Assembly: GCA_021775755.1 (NCBI GenBank)
Contig: JAJFHE010000033.1
Coordinates: forward strand, 1 to 64,000
Reading direction: 5' to 3'
Length of the DNA: 64,000 nucleotides
Source: Hyphomicrobiales bacterium
Lineage (GTDB): Bacteria > Pseudomonadota > Alphaproteobacteria > Rhizobiales > JAJFHB01
Shown here one piece after another: positions 58,417-64,000 of this stretch. A model generated the notes under the pieces. It made no database searches. It was not told where the DNA came from and was given only the letters and a program-made list of their open reading frames with translations. Within the stretch, counting starts at the first letter, position 1, and each line of letters begins with the position of its first letter. A program made the position numbers and the translations under genes.

Positions 58417-60141
58417 TTAGTTGCGAGAGGCCGTTTCCCAGAATGAGCGCTCGCCCTCACCCTCATCCTTGGCGGCAATACCGATCGCCATTGTGAGCGA
58501 CACAACCCCGTCGATGCGTTCGGTAGATTTGTTCTTCGCAGGCTTGATGTTGTCTGCCGGATCCGTCTCGACTGCCACAACCTGAACATGCCGCTTGAGG
58601 ATCGGGTGCCCCCCGTGATGCAGTCCGTTGTCGATGACCAGACGCTCAAGCTCTTTCGCTGGCGCCGACATTGACGCAAAGCCTTGACCGAACAGCACGA
58701 CCGGTAAGCCTTCCTGCTGCAACTTCACCGCCGTTTCGGTCGCGTTCCACCGGTCGATCGCGAGCCCACCGATGTTAGCGCTGCGAATGCTGTCGCCTAC
58801 ATGAGCTATGCGGTAGCGTTCAGCGTCCAAATAGATCTGCTCCTGGATAAACGCATAGTCGATCACGTTGCCAGGCGTCGCCATCAGAGCGCCCTCACTG
58901 ACCCAACGGTCATAGGGCAGCTTGTCCCGTTTCGAATGAACCTTAATCAAGGCTTCCGGCTTGAAGAACCGCGCCAACACTGCCGGTACTTCAAGGCCAT
59001 CCTGCACAGGAAACCACCACACGAGCGCCGAAAGGTCTGTTGTTGACGACAGATCAAGGCCGCCGAAACAACGCTTATGGAGTAAGTGCTCCTCAAGTTT
59101 CTTGTACTCGATCGGGCCCGCGCAATGATCCCATCCGTAGCGCCGCCCATCGTCATCGATCGCATCGATCGGAAGCCACCTGACCGCCTGCTCGGTCCAG
59201 AGGTTCAGGTGGTAGTTCTTGAAATGGTTCTCCAGCCTCGGAAGCTGCCGGGCGCGCCTGGCATTGGCGCGCATCGCGTCGAGCTTCTTCGATACATTGA
59301 GGTTCGGATTTGCCTTGCCCCAAGTCGACTCATCCTGCCAGTCGTCATCGGGATCGGCCGCGAAGATGACAACCAGCGTCTCCGGATCGTCGATCGTGCC
59401 GTCGAGGATCTTGAGGCACTCGTCGTAGACTTCCTCCCCGTAGGTGCCCTTCTTGCCGGCGGTCGAAATCAGGAACTCAAGCGGTTGCCGTCTGGCGTCC
59501 GAGCTGTCGTGGATGAACTGGTAGAGATCGCCCGATGTCCACTCGTGGATCTCGTCGCCGATCAACCCGCTCGCGTTATACCCGTGTTTGCCTTCCGCCT
59601 TCCCACTGAGCGGCTTGAAACTCGCATTCAGTGCCGGGCTGTAAATCGACGTCTTGAAGCAGTGCAGATGATCGCCCAGCTCGTCCGATTGAGCGACCAT
59701 CGTGGCGGCCTGGTCGAACACCAGTTGCGCCTGTTCTTGGATGCTGGCGATCGAGTAAATCTCGCCGCCTGGCTCGGCATCACCCAGGAGCACGAGCAGC
59801 GCGATACCCGCGGCCAGCTCGGTCTTGCCATTCTTGCGCGGCACCCAGACGTAGCAACGGCGGTACCGCCTCGTTCCGTCCGCGCGCTTCCAGCCGAACA
59901 ACGGCCGGACGATTCTCGATTCCTGCCAGTCTTCAAGCACGAACGGCTTGCCGGCCCATTCGCCCTTGGTGAAACAGCAGTATTTCGGGAAGAACGCGAC
60001 CGCCTTGTCGGCCGCCTCTTCATCGAACCAGAACTCACCCTCTTCCCACCGGTCGCGAGCCTTGCACCACTTCGCCGCCGCGCCAACGCCTGGCGGCCGC
60101 GACCGGCGGCGGCCCGCTGCCGGTCCGCACTTGACCGCCAT
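58417..60141 (-). CDS. Phage terminase large subunit
   Basis: YRRCYVWVPRKNGKTELAAGIALLVLL (Walker A-like), SGLIGDEIHEWTSGDLYQFIHDSSDARRQPLEFLISTAG, FGGLDLSSTTDLSALVW. Confidence 0.95.
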   Translation of the reverse strand: MAVKCGPAAGRRRSRPPGVGAAAKWCKARDRWEEGEFWFDEEAADKAVAFFPKYCCFTKGEWAGKPFVLEDWQESRIVRPLFGWKRADGTRRYRRCYVWVPRKNGKTELAAGIALLVLLGDAEPGGEIYSIASIQEQAQLVFDQAATMVAQSDELGDHLHCFKTSIYSPALNASFKPLSGKAEGKHGYNASGLIGDEIHEWTSGDLYQFIHDSSDARRQPLEFLISTAGKKGTYGEEVYDECLKILDGTIDDPETLVVIFAADPDDDWQDESTWGKANPNLNVSKKLDAMRANARRARQLPRLENHFKNYHLNLWTEQAVRWLPIDAIDDDGRRYGWDHCAGPIEYKKLEEHLLHKRCFGGLDLSSTTDLSALVWWFPVQDGLEVPAVLARFFKPEALIKVHSKRDKLPYDRWVSEGALMATPGNVIDYAFIQEQIYLDAERYRIAHVGDSIRSANIGGLAIDRWNATETAVKLQQEGLPVVLFGQGFASMSAPAKELERLVIDNGLHHGGHPILKRHVQVVAVETDPADNIKPAKNKSTERIDGVVSLTMAIGIAAKDEGEGERSFWETASRN

Positions 60142-60144
60142 CGG

Positions 60145-60690
60145 TTAGTTTAGAAAGCCGACCGGCGAGCCGTGTTCATCGCCTTTTGTCGCGGCGGGTG
60201 CGGTTGTCGGTGCGTCCGGTTTCGCGGGCCCGAACAGATCCGGCGATGCGGTCGCAGCCCGGGCCGCGAATATGCGCTGGCGCTCGGACGGATTTAGACC
60301 GAAACGGTCCTCGATCCTTTCGAGAATAGGCTCCAAGCGAACGCTCACGGTCATCGCGGCACGCACGCGCTCGTATCCGGTCTCGGTTTCGTAGACGGTC
60401 GAACCCTGACTATCGAGGTATTCGTTGACCTCGATCCACCTGGCGAAGTTGCGGCAGTAGCGGGCGAAGGTCTCGGCATCGGCAGCGCCCAGCAATTTCA
60501 TTGCCTCGAGCCGCGGCGCGAGACGCTTCCACACGCGCAAACCGCCCTTCTTCAGCCACGTCGGCGGCGAGACTTTTCCGGAAGCTACGGGCGCCACCGG
60601 CGCCGGGTCTTTCCCGATCGGCCGCCGCGACGGGTTGCCCTTCGCCTGCTTCACGCTCGCCGGTTCCGGTTTCGGCCCTCGCCGTCCCAT
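60145..60690 (-). CDS. Phage terminase small subunit, P27 type
   Basis: MGRRGPKPEPASVKQAKGNPSRRPIGKDPAP...AETFARYCRNFARWIEVNEYLDSQGSTVYETETGYERVRAAMTVSVRLEPILERIEDRFGLNPSERQRI. Confidence 0.9.
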   Translation of the reverse strand: MGRRGPKPEPASVKQAKGNPSRRPIGKDPAPVAPVASGKVSPPTWLKKGGLRVWKRLAPRLEAMKLLGAADAETFARYCRNFARWIEVNEYLDSQGSTVYETETGYERVRAAMTVSVRLEPILERIEDRFGLNPSERQRIFAARAATASPDLFGPAKPDAPTTAPAATKGDEHGSPVGFLN

Positions 60691-60812
60691 TTTCTCACCA
60701 CCTATAAAAAAAAACCGCGAAAAACTCGCGCCCGAATTAATTTGACTACCCCGCCGGTCCGGGGAACGAGGGTTGTAGACATTCTGGCCCCCCCTCCCAT
60801 CCGGCGGGAACA

Positions 60813-61181
60813 TCAGACGACAGCGCCAAACCGTAGTTGGCTGGCGTCGATGTTTCCCTTTGCCCAAAGGTGCTCAAGGTGTGCTTTCTCGCCGTTGTGA
60901 CAGTCCTCGCACAGGCCTTGGCGGTTGTCGGGATCCCAAAAGAGAACCATGTCGCCTTGGTGCGGAATGACGTGATCAACCACGGTGGCCGGTGTCACGC
61001 GGCCATGCACCTCACAGCACACGCACAACGGATGCTCTGCCAGGTAGACCTTTCGCGACTTCTCCCACCGCGTGTTGTAACCGCGGGACCTGGCCGACCC
61101 TCGCCTTGCATCGTGCTCGCGCCGCCGGGCGCGGCGGGTGCCGAGATGTACAGGCCTGTATGTCGGGATTGCTTCCGGCAT
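60813..61181 (-). CDS. HNH endonuclease
   Basis: HPLCVCCEVHGRVTPATVVDHVIPHQGDMVLFWDPDNRQGLCEDCHNGEKAHLEHLWAKG. Confidence 0.92.
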   Translation of the reverse strand: MPEAIPTYRPVHLGTRRARRREHDARRGSARSRGYNTRWEKSRKVYLAEHPLCVCCEVHGRVTPATVVDHVIPHQGDMVLFWDPDNRQGLCEDCHNGEKAHLEHLWAKGNIDASQLRFGAVV

Positions 61182-61651
61182 CTCTCACAAAAAGGGGAGC
61201 GGCTGCCGGCGATTGGACCGGCGGCCGCTCAAGTCAACTAAGGGAAGGAAACACCCTGTCTGGGAGGACAGGTCCTCAAGATCGGTTTATGCAGATACGC
61301 AACTCACCATGCCCACATCAGGGCAATCCGTTACGGCGTGCAGCCGGCATCAGCGCTCGCCGCCGGTGTCGTCATGTTCGCGTTAGTTGCCATGGTCATC
61401 ACTACGACCTGCTCGCTCAAGACGTCTTACCTACAGCATGACGCCGTTTGTCATGATTGCGACGCTGATCACGTTGGCGCTCATTATGCGGGCTCAATTG
61501 GATGTCTTTGAGTTGATGGTGCAAGGAGCAACATCACTCTGAACAACAGGAGTGACCTCAGCCTTCGGCTATACAGGAAGTCACGCCTTCTACTGCACTC
61601 AAGTGCGATACAGGTTGACATCATCACGCTATCTGCCGTGACTAGTTGTGT

Positions 61652-61921
61652 CTAAGTTCTACGCTTGTAAAGGCCAGCAGAATAGCTTCCTCCCGATGCC
61701 AAAATAACCCTAAGCTTTTTTGCCTTGGTTGAGTACTTTTGCATTGGATGTACAGTTTCCGCATCATCACGCTTGTCTCGCTCGACCCGGAAATTATCTG
61801 GCCCCAAACACATGAACTCAAATTCCAGATCATCACCATCATGAACTGTCAAGCTGTTCTCACCGTCAGCATTCCTGACGAAAAACCCAACACTATCACC
61901 GAAATTATTTGTATTGCTCAT
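61652..61921 (-). CDS. Small hypothetical protein in an AT-rich segment
   Basis: 89 aa ORF MSNTNNFGDSVGFFVRNADGENSLTVHDGDDLEFEFMCLGPDNFRV; acidic N-terminal half, basic C-terminus. Confidence 0.5.
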   Translation of the reverse strand: MSNTNNFGDSVGFFVRNADGENSLTVHDGDDLEFEFMCLGPDNFRVERDKRDDAETVHPMQKYSTKAKKLRVILASGGSYSAGLYKRRT

Positions 61922-62002
61922 TCCATTGCCCCGTTGTTACTTGTTCACAACACCATGTTATGATGAAAAGGTGTAGGTTGCCAAGCGAATACTGAGTTGG
62001 CG

Positions 62003-62254
62003 TCAGGCCTCGCCGTCGCCCGCGTCCGTACTGTCGCCCTCGTCATCCGGCGGCGGCCAGTCAAGGCTGTCGGAAATGTCGAAGCTCAGATCATCGGCGA
62101 TGGCCGGCCCGTCATGGCCGCCGAGGCGTTCGGGCGGAATGTGAACCCCGCCGTCCCCGCCGCCATCGTCGCCAGTGCCGGCCTCGTCTGGTGTGTCTGT
62201 GTCGTCGCCCCGGTCACTGCCCGGTCTCTTAGGGTCGATAAGGATCTGCAGCAT
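62003..62254 (-). CDS. Small acidic hypothetical protein
   Basis: 83 aa, Asp/Gly-rich; no family recognised. Confidence 0.4.
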   Translation of the reverse strand: MLQILIDPKRPGSDRGDDTDTPDEAGTGDDGGGDGGVHIPPERLGGHDGPAIADDLSFDISDSLDWPPPDDEGDSTDAGDGEA

Positions 62255-62478
62255 GGCGCGGATTCTAGCCTCGCGGAGTCAACGCTTGCAAGCGCAACCT
62301 GCGATTAGGGGCGGAGATTGTCGGTGCTCAGAACTCCGGACGCATCTCTCCATAAGCCGTCTAGCGAGCCGTTGGCGGCTCTGGGCCCGGGTCCTCCGCG
62401 CCCCACAATCACCCAACTGTTACTTTGGGCGGCTGGCGTCGGATCGAGGATCGTCCGTTTCGAATCAGTGACAAAACG

Positions 62479-63180
62479 CTAATCGGCAATTTTGAGAATT
62501 TCAAGCGGCATCGGCACAACCCTGTCCGATCCGAACAGCCGAACGACCGTTTCGGCCATATTTCCCTTGACCTTTTTCACCGTGACAAAATGTGTCTCGA
62601 GCGCCCCCGAAACCACCTCGCAGCGGTCGCCCGCTTCCGGCTTTTTGTCAAGACGCTCGACAAACCGCGCCTGCGAATACTGCATCATCAGCCGCACCAT
62701 GGCCCGCGCCTCCACGCTCTGCGGCACCCCGTCAATGCCGACGACGCCGTTCACAAACCGCCGCTGCAGCACGGCGAGCCAGGGCACCGCCCCGGCGTCG
62801 AAGCCGATGAACAGATAGCCCGGCAGCAGCGCGAACTCGCGCTCGACCTTGCGCGCGCTCACCCGGCTCACCCGGCACCACTTCTTGCGCAGCGGCAAAA
62901 ACACCGTGAACCCGCGCCGCTCCAGAATGTCCCGCGCCGCGAACTCCTTTTGCGCCGTGACCGAGAGCGCATACCACACCGGGACCCCGTCCAGCGCCCG
63001 CCCCGCGCCGCCGCCCGCCGGGCCCCAGTCCTCGGCCCTGGCCCGCGCGTTCACCCGCGCCTCCGCCCGCTCCGCCACAAGCCGCAAATGCGTCGCCACC
63101 GCCCGTTCCGGCCCGCCGTGTGGCGCCACGCCCGCGTATTCCTCGTCATCGCCCGCCATAACCGCCATCATCCCGTTCAT
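62479..63180 (-). CDS. Phage-encoded NusG N-terminal-domain (NGN) protein
   Basis: VWYALSVTAQKEFAARDILERRGFTVFLPLRKKWCRV..EREFALLPGYLFIGFDAG..VNGVVGIDGVPQ..GDRCEVVSGALETHFVTVKKV. Confidence 0.88.
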   Translation of the reverse strand: MNGMMAVMAGDDEEYAGVAPHGGPERAVATHLRLVAERAEARVNARARAEDWGPAGGGAGRALDGVPVWYALSVTAQKEFAARDILERRGFTVFLPLRKKWCRVSRVSARKVEREFALLPGYLFIGFDAGAVPWLAVLQRRFVNGVVGIDGVPQSVEARAMVRLMMQYSQARFVERLDKKPEAGDRCEVVSGALETHFVTVKKVKGNMAETVVRLFGSDRVVPMPLEILKIAD

Positions 63181-63241
63181 AACCGCCTCGCATTTAGAAT
63201 TTATCCAACGATATCAATGCTCTTGGGAGCATTTGGGAGAC

Positions 63242-63318
63242 TTGGGAGGTAATATGCATAACCTTTCATGCGCGCACCCGCATGCGCATATGAGGGTTAC
63301 CGCACAAAAACCTCCCAA
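63242..63318. promoter_or_regulatory. Nested inverted-repeat segment upstream of the NusG-like gene
   Basis: TTGGGAGGT (63242-63250) / ACCTCCCAA (63310-63318) with inner complementary segments. Confidence 0.45.
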
Positions 63319-63413
63319 CACGCGCAATCCTCCCGTGGCCCTTGATTTCAAAGGCGAATTCACCGGGAGATACGAAGGCGAGCCGGGAGACAAACCGCCC
63401 GGAAAATGCCGCA

Positions 63414-64000
63414 TCAGCCGTCCTCCACACCGGCGGGAGGCCGCTCTTTCGGCTTCCAGAACCGCGGCTCCGCCTCCCAGTTTTCGATGAAATCCCACAC
63501 ATGCCGCGTTAGCTTGATATCGAACCACCACGACACATCCGACTTGCGCGAGCGATAACCGCGCTCACCAAGCGCCCGCCCGAAGCCCTGTATTTTCCAC
63601 TCACGCTCGCCGTTCGCCCGGCACCATGCAACGAACACCCGGTAAAGCTCCGTCGACTGCACGCGCGCACCGTCCTCGTATTCGGTACAGACCTCGAGGA
63701 ACCGGCCGAGCGGATCGCTCTCGGCGCGGAAATCCGACGTCGCGTCCTCGACCTCCTGCGGCAACACCAGCCCGTTGTCGAGAAAGTCGCGCACGCCATC
63801 GAGCAGCCGGTTCAAGATCCCCGACCCTTCCGTCTTGAGCCGCGCCGGCAGTTCCCGGTCGATATCGGCCTTGCCGACGCGTTTCAGCCAGGGCACCAGC
63901 ACGAGGCGGCTCCAAATGCCGTCATCGGTGCCGTCGATGCGCGGCTTGTAGTTGCCGAACATGGTCAGCGTGAACTGAATGCGCAGGTCGAAATACGGCA
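63414..64000 (-). CDS. Phage D5/P4-type primase-helicase, C-terminal part (5' end beyond window)
   Basis: LTMFGNYKPRIDGTDDGIWSRLVLVPWLKRVGKADIDRELPARLKTEGSGILNRLLDGVRDFLDNGL..REWKIQGFGRALGERGYRSRKS. Confidence 0.88.
   Translation of the reverse strand, partial: PYFDLRIQFTLTMFGNYKPRIDGTDDGIWSRLVLVPWLKRVGKADIDRELPARLKTEGSGILNRLLDGVRDFLDNGLVLPQEVEDATSDFRAESDPLGRFLEVCTEYEDGARVQSTELYRVFVAWCRANGEREWKIQGFGRALGERGYRSRKSDVSWWFDIKLTRHVWDFIENWEAEPRFWKPKERPPAGVEDG

Larger units (their letters stand above)
40040..64000 (-). mobile_element. HK97-like siphovirus prophage, left boundary uncertain, right end outside the window
   Basis: Contiguous minus-strand terminase, portal, protease, capsid, connector, tail, tape measure, tip, fibre and lysis genes; primase fragment at the window end; no integrase seen in the window. 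Confidence 0.93.

Noticed and set aside
59086-60153. 355-aa plus-strand ORF opposite terminase large subunit
   Set aside because: Antisense shadow of a conserved terminase.
63214-63531. 105-aa minus-strand ORF overlapping the primase end
   Set aside because: Overlaps the conserved primase C-terminus in another frame and the structured leader; no support.

Overview
The window is alphaproteobacterial chromosome (about 1-39 kb) followed by a largely complete HK97-like siphovirus prophage (about 40-64 kb) that runs off the right edge. The chromosomal part holds an AlkB-family monooxygenase, two lipid/isoprenylcysteine-type methyltransferases, mnmA, and a flagellar cluster with Caulobacter-type order (fliK, flgD, sciP, fliF, fliG, flbE/fliH, fliN, flbD, flhA, then fliJ/fliI). 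It also holds ctrA, a chemotaxis operon (cheA-cheW-cheY-cheB-cheR) with chpT upstream, a solute-binding protein plus BCCT transporter pair, and a tauR-like/xsc locus. A hicAB toxin-antitoxin locus lies next to the prophage. The prophage is encoded on the minus strand and contains terminase, portal, protease, capsid, tail, tail-fibre and lysis genes, plus an HNH nuclease, a NusG-like protein and a D5-type primase that is cut by the window end. The observations I consider most worth checking are: (1) a probable -1 programmed frameshift joining two tail assembly chaperone ORFs; (2) twin 9-6-9 inverted-repeat operators in front of hicAB, whose core recurs in a 12-bp x3 tandem repeat about 0.9 kb away; (3) physical clustering of ctrA, chpT, sciP and flbD with candidate CtrA, CcrM and sigma-54 sites; (4) an embedded spanin pair and a phospholipase-A2-like ORF in the lysis region; (5) a NusG-like gene behind a structured leader. 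No wholly new system is demonstrated. All family calls come from reading the translated sequence without database searches.
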